From positions 86,147,501 to 86,211,500 of the forward strand of contig CM027378.1 of assembly GCA_015680905.1 (NCBI GenBank): 64,000 nucleotides of DNA. The letters run 5' to 3'. The notes under the pieces are model-generated. The model saw nothing but the letters and a program-made list of their open reading frames with translations. It was not told where the DNA came from and did not search any database. A program made the position numbers and the translations under genes. Source of the DNA: Coptis chinensis (taxonomy: Eukaryota > Streptophyta > Magnoliopsida > Ranunculales > Ranunculaceae). This document shows, piece after piece, positions 24,227 to 37,334 of the stretch; positions within the stretch are counted from its first letter, which is position 1; the number at the start of each line of letters is the position of its first letter.

Positions 24227-26491
24227 ATGGATCCCTATTTGTTCCAAATCATAACAAAAGGGGATATTAGTACACTCAGGCAAACTCCTTTAAACCTTCT
24301 ATACCAAAAAACAGCCATATACAATTCAGCACTTCATGTTGCTGTGCAGTTTGAAAGAAAAGAATGTGTGGAAGAGATTCTCCAAAGATGTCCACTGTTA
24401 TTATGGAGTACAAATCTGAATGGTGATACCGCTCTTCATTTTGCAGCAAGAGAAGGTTTATCTTCCATAACTGAGCTTCTTTTGATCCATAGTTCGAAAA
24501 GTGTTCATGAAAATGAAGGACTAAAAGATGGGGTGAGACTGCTATTAAAGACGGCTAATAAGGAGAAAGACACTGCCTTGCATGAGGCTGTGAGAAATTG
24601 TCACCAAGATGTAGTAATATTGTTAACAGAAGCGGATCCTGATTTTGAATATTTTGCTAATAATACTGGTGAGACTCCACTTTTTCTGGCTGCTGAGAAA
24701 AGATATTGTGAAATGGTGTCTCAAATACTCGGAACTTGTCCATCCTCAGCTCATGGTGGTCCTAATGGCATGACTGCTTTGCACGCGGCAGCAATGAATC
24801 ACAATCCAGGTATTACGCACTTTTCCATAGTTATATGGATCTTACAACTCATGTCATCGTCAACTTCATCTTCGTTCAGTCCCAGCTGAGGTACCCGAAA
24901 TCAGAATGAGACTTGTTATCTCTAGTAATATTTTTTCTCAATACATCATTTCTTCGTGTCAAAGAGTAACCAAAACTTGACTATTAGCCACTAATTAAGT
25001 TTCATTTCATAAACTTCTTGTTCTCCTTGTATTGTATCAAATTCCCAATTATCAGGTATTATGAGGATAATGCTAGAAAAGAAGCCAACTCTAATCAGAC
25101 AAGCTGATCACCATGGATGGACTCCTCTTCACTATGCTGCATACGCTAACTCTTCAGGAATCATTATTCAGTTATTGGAATTTGATAGGTTTCTAGCCTA
25201 CATACCTGAGGAAAATGGCATGTCACCTCTTCATATTGCAACAAGTAAAGGATATGCTCGTGTGATGACTGAGCTCATTCAGCGGTACCCAGATTGCCAG
25301 GAACTACCAGACACTAGAGGTCGAAATTTTCTTCATATCGCAGTTGTGAGAAAAGAAAAGTTGTTGATTGAGACTGTTCTCATAGAAAGCACAATGACAA
25401 AATATATCATCAATCAGCCAGATAATGATGGAAACACACCTTTGCATCTTGCTGCCATTTATAAAGATTACGACATTGTGAAATTTCTCAGTGAGGACAC
25501 TAGAGTGAATAAATCAACCATGAACAAGGAAAAACTAACACCTCTGACCATCTTGGAAACAAAGGTATCTATCTTCTATAGCTTGATAGGAAATAAACCA
25601 CTTAATAATTTTTTATGTTAATGCTTAAAGACTAGTGTTCTATTACAATTTAGTAATTTTGTCCTCCACACAATACTGATCTAATCCTAGATACACTACA
25701 CCATCGAGTGTGTTCATTACTCAGTCTAAAAACTAACGCATTCAAGTTAGACCCATCATTCTTGTGATGAGCATTGTTACCATTCCCTGTTAAACAGTTT
25801 GGATATCAGCGTAAAGTGGTAATTAACATCTTCGTTGACTTGTTTGAAACAGACTGGGCCTGGGGATGACCTTACTTGTGGCAGTAAATATTGGGAGGCT
25901 ATAGCCGCATTGAAGAGTAATGGTGCCTCTCAAAGTTGGCGTGAAGGTATCTTTAAAGAAGATCTCCAAGAACCACCTACTTGGTCTCGGCCTGAATTAC
26001 AAGAGATGCATGGAAAATACAGAGAGAAAATAACTCAACAAATACAGAAAGTAAGTGAGAGTCATTTGGTTGTGGCTACGCTTATTGCAACTGTCACGTT
26101 TGCAGCAGCATTTGCGTTACCGGGAGGATACAAAAATGATGGCCCAGATGAAGGGATGGCAACTCTACTGAGAAAAACATCTTTTGAAGTTTTTGCTATA
26201 TCAAATACCATAGCAATGGTTTTCTCGTCTCTTGCTGTTTGCATCCACTTTGTGATGAAATTAATCGATCATGATGAAAAAACACATTCGCTACTTATCA
26301 AGGCATTTTTATGCACCTTCGTAGCTATCTCTGCAATGATGTTAGCATTTGTGACTGGCACGTACGCGGTCTTAGCTCATTCATCAGCACTCGCCATTTC
26401 AGCTTGTATAATTGGTTGTAGCTTTTATCTTTTCAGTTTTTTCCTTCTCCACAAGTATTACAAAGATATCAAAATGGCATTCAACATTTGA
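24227..26491 (+). CDS. Ankyrin-repeat membrane protein with PGG domain (ACD6-like)
   Basis: Three exons join in frame: 24227-24809, 25056-25564 and 25853-26491, with GT-AG introns, giving 576 residues. Residues about 1-390 carry ankyrin repeats (ALHVAVQFERKECV, TALHFAAREGLSS, TPLFLAAEKRYCEM, WTPLHYAAYANSSG, MSPLHIATSKGYARV, TPLHLAAIYKDYDI). After a linker, a PGG domain follows (VVATLIATVTFAAAFALPGG) with four predicted membrane helices ending near the C-terminus. ACD6-type proteins act at membranes in defence signalling and salicylic-acid-dependent growth control; family members vary and this one's role is not shown. The gene looks intact. A related decayed fragment lies at 3190-3660. Confidence 0.9.
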
Positions 26492-27644
26492 ATCACATGT
26501 ATCTATAGAGCCTTTTGGAGCCAAATAGCCAATACATAACATTTATCTTTCCTGCCAATCTTAAGTTTCTAATTCTTGCTTACATTTTCCTCTTTTGTTT
26601 GAGTTTCTTTCCTTATATGGCAGAGCACATAACACAGATTGAATCCAATCTCAACACCAATAAATTCTGCGGAGGATAGTAATAAAATGTATTGCCCCAT
26701 CCAAGGGTGGATTGAAATGAACATGGATGTCTCCTACCGGGATGAGCAGCCAGGATCAGTATAACTCATTGCAAATAACGTAATGGGAATTCTTTTGTGC
26801 AGTGTCGAAGTATGTTCAAGCTATGTCAATGGAAGAAGCAAAGATCGTGGCAATATAAACTAGTGTTTAGCAGCTAGTCACCTGAAGTTCAGTTCATAGA
26901 AATCATTTTTAGAAGTATAGTAAGATAACAATTCAGAGTTGTAAACTGTAATCAAGTGGGTAGTCATAACTGCTCTGTCAAAACACAGGAGTACTAGCAA
27001 GGCTTTAAGCAGGTACCCAAGGACAAAGAACTCAGAAGAACGAAGCAAGACCCTAGAATTCCAAAATGATAAAATGAGGAAAGTTACTTGACATTATCTA
27101 TTTGAAAAAGCAAAACCAGTGGATAATCACTGGTTTATTAAGAGAATGCAAAATCAGAAGTAAATGGAATGTAGTGACTTGCGCTCATCTTAACTGTTTC
27201 ATTCCAGTTACTACCAAAGGAGTTTTAAGTTTCTAACATTACATTACCAGGGAGGTGCACAGTTCAAACACATAAAAGTAAAGAATGACAGTATGAAAAG
27301 TAGCACATTGTGGATTCATGACAATCAAAAGAACAAGATATCAAAGATTTGCTTCCAAACTTCCCCATTAACAATTTCCCAAAATAAAAATGATATTGCT
27401 TTTACTGCTATACATCCAATGCAGAACCAAAATTCCAAGAAACAGCTCTTACATCATTTTCAACAGAACAACAGCTTCAAACAAATTTCCTCAAATATAA
27501 CAAACTATGCAAAACAGGCACAGAATGAATTGAAGAACTTGCAAATCCTTCAAATATAGATCACTTACTGCACACACGAAGAACTCCCGCAAACACCATT
27601 GTCTTCATAATGAAGCATATTGACATTAGCCCAACAGATCAACT
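26492..27644. other. Intergenic region with an RNase H fragment
   Basis: 3' flanks of two genes that end towards each other. The only recognisable coding remnant is the LINE-type RNase H piece at 26699-26880. Plus-strand frame 27293-27559 is glutamine- and asparagine-rich low-complexity sequence and probably not a gene. Confidence 0.5.
26699..26880 (+). pseudogene. LINE-type RNase H domain fragment
   Basis: The frame reads WIEMNMDVSYRDEQPGS, then after an in-frame stop LIANNVMGILLCSVEVC. It corresponds to the first half of the RVT_3 RNase H domain (normally W.KLNVDGS...). The Asp at the start is kept but the rest is truncated and includes frame damage towards 26860. Probably a relic of a LINE or a stand-alone RNase H-like gene. 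Confidence 0.6.
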
Positions 27645-28250
27645 TCAGCTTAAACGAGTATAACCCGCTCGCATTGAACTCCCAACAACTGAAACCAACC
27701 CTCCATTAACAGCTTCCTCCTCATCAAGAAACAAATCATCCGTCCCCCTAAATGCGGCATGAACACTTACAATAAAAGCTCCAACAATAAGTGAAACCAA
27801 CACATTCAATCCAACATGAGTAAAAGCTAAAACAAGAACAGTAACGAAACTAAGCACACACAACACTACTCTATCATTAAACTTCCAGTTAAAAACCACC
27901 ACCTCCTCATCTCTAAAAAAGTAGAAAAAAAACCATCCAATAAACACAATTAAAAACACAATCATTGATATGGGGTGCCATAATAGACTTAGAAAAAGTA
28001 TAATCAACATTATTAATGTATAATTAACACGAAAATGATACACATTTGTTTTTATTCGAGTCATGGCTTCGTTGTAATTATATGGTCTGGAAAATGTAGA
28101 TGGGTCTACTAATTCTCGCCATGGGCGGCGTGTTGAGATTATGGATTGACCATTTTGTTTTGCGTTTGTGATGAATTGCAAGGTGGAAGTTGAAGTTGAA
28201 GTTGATGCTGTAGGGATAGTTCCGTAATTTGGTTGCGAAGGTTTTGACAT
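27645..28250 (-). CDS. PRA1 family protein
   Basis: A single-exon 201-residue protein. The N-terminal 40 residues are Ser/Thr-rich. TRRPWRELVDPSTFSRP then opens the PRA1 domain, followed by YHFRVNYTLIML and two hydrophobic pairs (IILFLSLLWHPISMIVFLIV and VVLCVLSFVTVLVLAFTHVG), ending with an acidic DDLFLDEEEAV tail. PRA1 (prenylated Rab acceptor) proteins are four-helix membrane proteins of the ER/Golgi/endosome that bind Rab GTPases and influence vesicle traffic. The FRDEEVV and TRRPWRE signatures and short length resemble plant PRA1.F/E groups. The start at 28250 is the first ATG and gives the usual length. It looks intact. Confidence 0.92.
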   Translation of the reverse strand: MSKPSQPNYGTIPTASTSTSTSTLQFITNAKQNGQSIISTRRPWRELVDPSTFSRPYNYNEAMTRIKTNVYHFRVNYTLIMLIILFLSLLWHPISMIVFLIVFIGWFFFYFFRDEEVVVFNWKFNDRVVLCVLSFVTVLVLAFTHVGLNVLVSLIVGAFIVSVHAAFRGTDDLFLDEEEAVNGGLVSVVGSSMRAGYTRLS

Positions 28251-29938
28251 TGTAAGACGAGAGACTAAACCTTGAATTTGGGTTTTATTATTATGTAGAT
28301 TGCAGACGAAGACTCGAAGAGTGATGATTCAATTGTAATGGATAATGGGCTTGTTGTAGGCCCACATATTAGTTGGGCCCAGTTGATCATCTCATAATTT
28401 CCTCGAATCAGCGACTAATCCTCGCCAGTATCACATTTGAGCCTTCGTCGCTGCACATGCTCCTCATTTCTTTCTTCTAATTTCAATCAAAGGCAGGAGA
28501 GATGGATAGTAAAAGTAACATATTTTGTGTCTTAAATATAGTATGACATAATAGTTCTTTACAAGGTTTTTGCTTTATAGTTTTTTCCACTCAAGTATGA
28601 CGCAATGTTTTCAGCAAAAACACATACAAAAATCTCATTTAACCAAATAATAGATGTATCCAACCTTATGCATTGATAGCCTGTGTGAGCTAGCTTCACC
28701 TACTTGGTTGATTTTACTGTTTATGATCTTCTTACTTCTGAGATCATCTACACAAACACAAGTTTCATCCTGAAGCTCTCACGCTAATGCTAAGTTACAT
28801 TGACATGGATACATGTGTTTGAATCCGACACGGATACGAAGTGTCTGACACAACGAAATATCAAATATTGAGGTATCATATAATATGTGTCTTTGCCGTG
28901 TCGGACACGGACACGTGGACACGTATCCAACACAGATTAATTTTAAAATAAGATGTGTCCGTGTAACATAGCTCTAACGTTATTCTTTCACAGTTGAATC
29001 GATATTTAGAAACTAATTTGGTCAGATCCGATTAGTGTGACAATGGGCTCAATTACCAATCAGGCCATTGCTACGAAAAATTAGGTGCACAATCTCTTCA
29101 ACATTTGTAGAGAGAAAGGTTTTAGTGACAGTGTCTGAAGCTTCTAGCAAGTTATTTGCAGTAAGAAAAGTTCTCTTCGAGCAAAAAAATTCATATCCAG
29201 AAGGGAAGAAAGCTAAGTCAAAGGGAGGGGGTTAGCTCAGGCAAAGGAAGGGAGAATAGGAAGGGTAATTGAGAGCCAAGCGGACAAGCATACCTAGCTA
29301 GATGAAATATTGTCATTGGCCCAAATACTTCATCATCAGGCTCTAAAAGCACCACCATTCACGGAATCAACCAGCACCATCATTGTTCTGTAATAGAAAA
29401 GAGCACACTCAGTTAGTAAAAGAAACAAATTTAGTCATTGTACACCAATTCTTCTTCTAACAAGTAATAGAACACTGAGCTTATGCTTAATGTTACGGTT
29501 CTTGCAAGAATCCCAGTTTTACCAAAAATAATATGCTTATGCCTGTCCTTACCCCCTCCCCCCCCCCGCCCCAACATACAAAACAACAACAAAAGGCTTA
29601 AAGAACTAAAACAGTGATTTTACATATGTACTTGTCTTTTTCAGTAACATATCCAGGAGCTTCTTTAAGGATGGACTCAATGACATGATGCCAATAAATG
29701 CAGGGGCACATTCTTTATGCATAAAAATGAAAATTTAGATAAATGCAAGAGGAGGCGACCTGCCACACATAATAATGGCCAGCTTAGTTTGTTTGATGAT
29801 AGTGACACAGTTTAATGCGTAATTATTTTCACAAATGGATGATATTTATATAGAAAACACCTTACCATATCTTGTAAAGGTATGGGGTTTTTAAAAAGAG
29901 ACGACACTATAAGTCAAGGTTTTGCCTAGCAAAATAGT
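28251..29938. other. Intergenic region, no gene recognised
   Basis: Contains a repeat-like stretch at about 28810-28965 rich in GTGTCCGACACGG-type inverted motifs, commonly seen in plant repeats, and a C-run at 29552-29577. No convincing coding frame. Confidence 0.45.
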
Positions 29939-31955
29939 TCAAAAGGCATGCAAGCAGTTGCAACATTTCATAGAACAAACTTCAGAAACTACTGACTCCA
30001 CAATCAACATTGATAATCCCACCTTTATGAAGCTATCTGGAGCAGGACCCTTCACCTCCATTTCTTTCAACAATTCTTGAGCTTCTTTCATCATTCCTGT
30101 TTTACAAAATTCATCAATCATTATGGTATATGTTCTCACGTTAGGTTTCAAAAAACTGGCAGAGAGGTTATCAATAATTTCCCTTGCCTCCTTCAGTTTC
30201 CCCATTGCACACATGATTTTAACGATCACGTTGTAAATCACGATAACGGCTTTTAAACCCTTGCTTTCCATGACATTGAAAACCTCCAATGCATCTGCAT
30301 AATGATTATTGTGGCATAACCCATCCATTAATGTGCTATATGTGTAAAGATTTGGCATGTGCCCATGTGTTATCATATCTTGGAATAGTTCATGTGCAGT
30401 CACAACTCTCCCAACCTGGCATATCCCTCCTATAAGGGTGGTATACATAATAGTATCAGGTGTGAATCCTTTGCGACACATATCCCAGTGGACTCGCATG
30501 GCCTCATCCAATTTCTTAACCTTGCAGTAGCCATTGACCAAAATGCTATAACTAACAACATCAGCTTCAAGATCCCTAGTTGGCATCAAGTCGAAAACTT
30601 TTACAGCCTCTTCCATTTGGCCTTGTAAGCAATAGCCATCCATAAGAGCATTAAAATTGACTACCTTTGGCTCCTCACCTCTCCGAATCATAAGCTCAAA
30701 TATTTCATGGGCTTCCTTGACCATCCCTTCTTTGGAAAGAGCATCCATCAAAATATTATGTGTATACATCTGGTGAAATTCCATGATCCACCATTTCATG
30801 GAAAAGTCATCTGGCTAACTTCCATTGACTTGAGCTGCATAAACTATCCATCAAAGAGTTGTATGTAATGACATCGGATTTAATACCTCTTTCAGCCATT
30901 ACTTCCAATAGATTAAATGCTTCATTTATCTTTCCTTCTTTGCTAAGACCATCCATCAAAATGTTGAAGGATATTATATTCGGCGATATGTTAGATCTCA
31001 ACATTTCATCAAACAAATTCATGGCTTCTTTCGACTGACCAACATTACAAAGACTACAAATCAAAGAGCTACAAGTGACAACATCAGGTTTCACACCTCT
31101 CCGACACATCATATCTAATATCATACGTGCTTCATTAATCCTCCCTTGTCTACAAAGAGCATCAACCAAAATGCTAAACGTTACTACATTCAGTGAAACA
31201 TTCACATTCAACAAATTCACACCATCTCTCAACTGTCCACATTTGCACAAACCATGAATTAAAGAAGTGTAAGTGTACACATCTGGAACAAACTTCCTTC
31301 CAATCATTTTTCGAAAAAGAACCATAGCTTCACTCACTTGATTTTCCTTACAAAGACAATCTATAGCCATACTATACAGTCTCACATCAGGCATAACATT
31401 ATATTCTCTTCTTCAACAGCTCTCATTAACCTAACAATAGCATTACCATTCACATCCTTCCTAAACCCATTAATCACTACTCGATAAACAACCTCCTCAC
31501 TTCAAAACATTAACAAAAAACTCTATCACCTTATCTCCATTCCCCTCCATCAAAACACCCTTAATCAAAGTAGTAACAGTAACAACATTAGGTTCAAACC
31601 CAAGTTTCAAAATGCTTCCAAATACAGATAACCCCAACCCCAAGTTACCAGTATGACAAAAACAGTTAATCAAAATGGTAAGTGTAACTATATCATGTCC
31701 AATATCAGCGTTTTTATTAATGAAATTACACTAGAGAAATGTTGTAACTTTACTATAGTTCCTAGTAACTGAGTGAAAGTGAAAACTGAAGGCTTGGGGC
31801 GTTGTTTGAACAAACCCAATGCTTCGTTAAGTGTAAGTGTTCTTGATGAGTGAATATGATTGTGTTGTTGTGTTGAAGTGAAATAGTGAAAGTGAAAGTG
31901 AAGAAGAGAGTGAACTAGTTACCTTTAAATGTAGAAACTAGTCTTGAACTCGCCA
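29939..31955 (-). pseudogene. Decayed RF-like PPR gene
   Basis: A P-class pentatricopeptide protein with 35-residue repeats, for example DVYTYTSLIHGLCKCGQLRD, DVITYNSLMDSLCSSSQWKL and NLYTYSTLMDGLCHNNHYAD. The two long open parts are 31394-30807 and 30799-29939, separated by a stop and frame change around 30800. Further upstream, repeats are still readable to about 31690 (GHDIVTLTILINCFCHTG) and an N-terminal ATG with MASSRLVSTF lies at 31955, but with several stops. A C-terminal repeat ends abnormally after PAPDSFIKVG. RF-like PPR proteins bind mitochondrial transcripts, and the family is known for rapid duplication and decay. This copy is very likely non-functional. Confidence 0.85.
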
Positions 31956-32018
31956 TGAGCGGGCGTTCAACGCAGTTAAATGGGCAACTGGCTTTTAAGT
32001 GTTTGGATTATTAGATTA

Positions 32019-32335
32019 CTAGCATGTGTCCTGTGCTACGCATCATTTGGCCAAGTTGTAAATAACTAAAATGAAAATTGTTAAAAAAACTAAAGAGAAA
32101 CAATTTTTTGTAAATCTCTCACTAAAAAAAGAGAAACAATTTTCTAAAAATGGGAAAGATATACAATTCCTATACATAAATTTTAGCTTTTAAATTAAGA
32201 AGACTATCCTAAAATTATTGAAGAAGGAGGTGGTTCAATTTTAATAGAGATTAGGGAGCCAATTGTAATTAATAAATAGGAGAGATATAATTTAAATAAA
32301 TGTAGGGAGGTGGTTCTAAAATCTTAAAATTGAGA
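32019..32335 (-). mobile_element. Possible Helitron-like element
   Basis: On the minus strand the end reads 'gatgcgtagcacaggacacatgCTAG' followed by T, the same terminal layout as the copies near the window start. A candidate 5' end TCTCAATTTTAAG lies near 32335, preceded by A. Only the 3' end is convincing. Confidence 0.4.
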
Positions 32336-33854
32336 TATTAGAAATACACTGTTCGGTTGAGAAGTGTGGTTCCTACAAACCCGGCTATCATTAGATTATT
32401 ATATGATTTTTTGTCGGCAGCATCCGAAATATCGGTTCCAATGTCCAATATCACACTCGAGATTCCGATATACAATTTTATAGTTAGACCAAATGGTTAT
32501 TAGATATGGGATAGATATTTACCAATAGTGGTGTTCAGTCTTCCAGATGATACCGTATTGAGAATTTTCTTTTAACGTTTGGCTATTGTGTTGGGAGGCA
32601 AACTCATTTGTAATGCCGGAATGCAACTAGTATACTGCTAAGCAGTGGGGGTGAGCGGAGTGGGAGAGGAAGATGGAGGAGTGGAGATGGAGAAGGAGGA
32701 GTGGAGATTTAGAGTGTCTGGAGGGAGAGGAAAAGGGAGAGTGAGAGAGACGAAGAGAAAAAACATAAGGGAATAGATGAGGACAGACAGACAGAAACCA
32801 ACCAAATTGGTTTTTGTCCGCATAATCCCCCCCTTCTCCCAAAATGTTCGCTCCGCTCACGGATAAATTGTACCCTTGGAAGCTTTTGGTTTTAGGTTTG
32901 TTTGCAGACCTATATACAACACACATTGAAAGGTCTTCTTGATATAGATAATGCATAAGTCGAATCTATGTTTTGTATGGCGTACACTTGTGGATATTTC
33001 CTCGCAAAGGTACCTCGGTCTTCCACATATTTTCACGAGGACTAGTTGTTGCGGCCTAAATATGAAATAAGTGAAAGTTGTTATCTTTTAACCTAACATT
33101 GTAACTAGGGTGATGATGCAAGAAATATAAATGTTATTGTCTACCGATTATACCGAAAATCTCACTAAAACAGACTCAACAAAATACACTTGTGCTTTAT
33201 GATGTGGAGGAGAAGAAGACACTGCACTACAAAGGTCATAGATAGCTTTGGTAAAATCCTATTAAAATATATTAAAATAAATTAGTGAGCTCAAAAATAT
33301 CTTAACTCCCCATAAGTGTGCAACTTTTTGCGTTAATCTCCCATAAGAATATATTTCTCACATACTTTGGTCTGGTTAGATTAGCATAAGTTTTGTTGTT
33401 AGATCTTCCATTTTTGTTGCCCTAGGTTTCAATTTGACGTACGGATGGTAGCAATTATGTCGTCCGTCTTCCGAAACTTATTTTTAACAACTCTAGACAA
33501 TGTTACAAATTTGACCAGCTAAATTTAAGACCCTTCTACAAAACCCATTAGAATGGTCATTTGGTGCTTAGGGTGCTATAGCACCCCATTGGACTTGCTC
33601 TAACTCAAAATGTTGCACAATATACCAGCCATTTCTCATTCATGAAAGCTCACACACACAAAAGGCAAGTGGTGTCTAGGTATAAAATTCAACAGTGCGC
33701 CCTTAACACTTGATGCACTACTCAAAATATCTAAAATCACAACCCAAAATGAGTTCAATTTAAGATAAAAGAATGTAATAGGTTTTTGACAATATGAATG
33801 AACAGGGCTATGGTGTTGGGTACTTGGGTTCACACCACACTTCAGTCACACACT
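32336..33854. other. Intergenic region, no gene recognised
   Basis: Includes a purine-rich stretch at 32640-32770 and a 'gcaccccattggacttgctctaa' motif at about 33580-33602 that resembles the end of a common plant MITE family. No supported gene. Confidence 0.4.
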
Positions 33855-36427
33855 CACACTGTCATGGGCAAATATCGTCAGGCTGATATTTCAGCCTGTT
33901 ATATCAGAACTAACTCGAAATGTATGTGGTTAGTATTCGTATGTTGCAGGTTCAAGCGGGAAAAAGAGGAGAAAGAAGAGAATGGACACGTGCCAGGAAG
34001 TGATAGGGCAAGACTACAACTAGAACACTATATAAAGACTGAAAGGAGAAAAAAAGATTCATTCGATTCATTCCATAAAAACTTGTAAAACCAGAGCAAT
34101 AGAGAGAGAGTTTGAGCGACTTTGTAACCGCCATTACTGATGAATATAAAAGCTTAAGTTTTACTTCTTTTTTATTCTCAATTCAATCCAAACCATTTCA
34201 ATCCATAACTGATCTTAGAAGAAGAACTTGATCACTACATTGGCGCCGTCCGTGATTCAAAGACAAGAAAAGCTGTTTATTTTCTTTTTCTTTGAAGATC
34301 GAATCCATTCGTAGAAATTTGAGATAAAGAAGAAAAATTGGCGATTGTGTTCAAGGAAATTCTATAAGATCAGTGAAGTGTTCATTTTCTTGTCTAGATG
34401 CCTCCAAAGCATGCTACAACAAGTAAAACGATGATGATTAATGAAGAAAGTACTTCTTAAGTAGCATCCAAGAATGAGGAACGCAGAACAAGGCGATCGG
34501 TAAGTAGATTGATAGAAGAAGTAAAAGAGATACATGAAGAAGAGGTGTCTTTAAAAGCCTTGTTGAGAAAGTTTGAAGAATTGGAAAAGCATAACAAAGT
34601 TTTAATGGCTGAAAACAAAGCTGTGAGATAAGAGAATGAGAAGCGTGCAATAGAAGCTATGTATGAGAAAGATGGCGAGGAGTCGAGTTCAGGCACTCCA
34701 ATGGTGAGGAAGAGCCATCTTGAGGAAGTGAGAAAAATCCACCTCGAAGAGGTGCAATCAGTAGCGAAATCAACACCAAAGGTGGTGCAAGAGGAAGAGG
34801 TAAAAACACCAATCATGAAGGAAAATGGTGCAGGAGATGATGTAGAGGCAATTTGGGGACCAGCTCCTGAAAAAGGTTTCAGCTTCGATTTGTAAATTGG
34901 CAGACGATGTAAGTAGAAACCCGTTGAAAAAGGAAGTAGAGAGAGTGTCGTTACCTCCAAAATTCAAGAAACCAAAGTTCACCCATACATGGACCATCTC
35001 TTTAGCTATCGACAACAGTTCTCGATATATCACGGAGCGAAGTATTGGGATTTCGTACTATGTCGGTCATTTTCTTCAAGCCTTAAAGGCAAAGCACTGA
35101 AGTGGTTCTGTACAATACCGGAGAGGACCATTTTGTGTTTTCATGAAATCGAAGAAAGATTCCTCACCAACTATGGTCATCAGAGGGTGAAGCCAAAATA
35201 GGTGTCGGTCCTATTCCAATTGAAACAAGGGAAAAAGGAGTCTTTGAAGGATTTCTTGGCGAGATTCAAGGCCGAAACTCAATTAGTCGAGAGGCTTGAC
35301 GAGTCTGAAATGACAGTCGTCATGGCATTTCCAAACAGGTGTGATATCTGGATTATATATGCACAAATATCTCTTACGAAAAAAAGTTAAAAGTCTACAA
35401 GAGTTATATGACAAAGCTGATAGAGATATTAAAGTCAAAGAAGGGATAAATGTAGCCACTATGCAAATTGTATTGCAAGTGTCAGAGACAGGAAAGAGGG
35501 ACAAAGATAATGGAGATCGACACGAGAGTCGAGACTCCTTGAGGTCAGATAATAAAATACCTTAGGAGTATTATACAAATCGGGATAATCAACCACAACA
35601 AAGAATGAAATATGCATGAGAGGACATTGAAAGAAAAGCTAGATCCCAATAATTTTATCTCCATCAATACCACACCGGAAGATATATTAAAGAGGATCGC
35701 AAAAGAAGATTTCGTGACATGGCCAAAATACACTCAGGGAGATGACGAGCAGACCTTATTGTCAATTCCACAAGATTGAGAACCATGAGACAAATAGATG
35801 TTTGCAGTTATTTAAAGAAATTGACAGCCTAGTTGCGAGAGTTTAGGGTTGATGTCAAACCCACAAAAACTGCAACCATACACGAGAAAACCTTGGAGTA
35901 ATAAATATGATCTACAAAGGGAAAATACTACAGAAAAAAAAGCATGAGAGATAAAATAAGAAAGATTTCAAGGGTAAAAGAAGTGATTGAGGTAAATGTC
36001 GAGCCTATTCCAGTAAGTTAAAGTCTGGTATCGGGATGTCATGGGCAAATATCGTCATGTCAATATTTCAACTCGTAATATCAAAACTAATTCGAAATGT
36101 CTGTGGTTAGTGTTCGTATGTTGTTGGTTCAAGCGGGAAAAAGAAGGGGAAGAAGCGAATGGACACATGTGAGGAAGTGATAGGGCAAAACTACACTTTG
36201 GAACATTATATAAAGACTAGACTGAAAGGAGAAAGAAATATTCATTTGATTCATTCCATAAAAACTTGTAAAACCTGAGGATTAGAGAGAGAGTTTGAGC
36301 GACTTTGTAACCGCCATTACTAATGAATACAAAAGCTTAAGTTTTATTTCTTTTTTATTCTCAATTCAATCCAAACCATTTCAATCCATAACTGATGTTA
36401 GAAGAAGAACTTGATCACTACACACAC
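33855..36427 (+). mobile_element. Gag-only Ty3/gypsy-type LTR element, 2.56 kb
   Basis: LTRs are 33860-34239 and 36037-36422, each starting TGTCATGGGC and ending TTGATCACTACA, with a 5-bp duplication CACAC at 33855-33859 and 36423-36427. The primer-binding region after the 5' LTR reads TTGGCGCCGTCC, as in plant Athila/Tat-like elements. The 1.8 kb interior carries only a gag-like region (Retrotrans_gag-type, for example CRSFSSSLKGKALKWFC near 35060) and no protease, RT or integrase. The gag reading frame is broken in several places. The LTRs differ visibly, more so than those of the element at 4.0-6.0 kb, so it is older. It depended on an autonomous partner. Confidence 0.85.
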
Positions 36428-37334
36428 CTTACTCAGAATGCCATTGATATTTTTAACGAGGAAGTGAGCCAAGTTCCCTGACCTTGATTCACTTAGAGAA
36501 AAGTTTCCTGACCTTGACTTTGATCTGGCGGTGCTGACCCGCGCGCTTGCATCACCCTTTTTAAAACTGGAAATAATGTCGAGTGACACTCGTAAGCAGT
36601 GGCGGAGCCAGGGGGGGCCCAGCATACACCCTGGCGTACCCTCACTTTGTCTAAAAAAAAAAAAACTATAGTTATCAACTGTTAAGCTGGTGAGAGAAGA
36701 AAAAAAAGAAAAGAAAAGTGGCGTGTGTTGACTATGTTTGTGAGAAAGAATGTGTGTTGATGTCACGTGATGTATTTGGTAAGAGACAAAAAAAAGAAAA
36801 AGAAAAGTGGGCGTGTGTTCACAAGAAAGGAAACCAAAAAGAATGTGCTGACGTCACCTAATTATGTACTTGATATACCAATTTGACTCGGTTTAAACAA
36901 ATCGTACAAAAAAAAAACAAATAAAAAACCCAATAGTACTTGTGTTTCTTTTATCTCGTATTTACCCACCCATATATAAACCCAAACAGAAACCATCTTG
37001 TATCTATTAAAAAAAAATAGAAAGAAAAAAACCCCCTCACCTACTCTACTTCTCTTCTCTTCCATTCTCTATTACTCTATATTAAAATTTAAGTATTCTA
37101 CTTTTCTACCCAAACAAACAATTTTACACCTACCGGTTTTGTGGAGGTAACTAGGTAACCCTTATATTATTTAATTTTTTGTCTTCTTTTTGTACTTATT
37201 CCTAAACTATACTATTTAGATTTTTATATGTTTGTGATTATTATTTTATTTTGTGAACATTATTGATGGTTTATTTTAATTCGTGCAATTTCAATTAAAT
37301 TGATTGGTGGTTTATTTTAATTGTTTAAATAGCT

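Noticed and set aside
25835-25852. Start of ankyrin exon 3 frame at 25835
   Set aside because: The extra 18 bases contain the intron end; splicing at 25853 joins exon 2 in frame.
27293-27559. 88-codon frame next to PRA1
   Set aside because: Glutamine- and asparagine-rich low-complexity sequence without a known domain; likely 3' flank.
34457-34960. 167-codon minus-strand frame
   Set aside because: It is antisense to the low-complexity 5' part of the gag-only LTR element interior.
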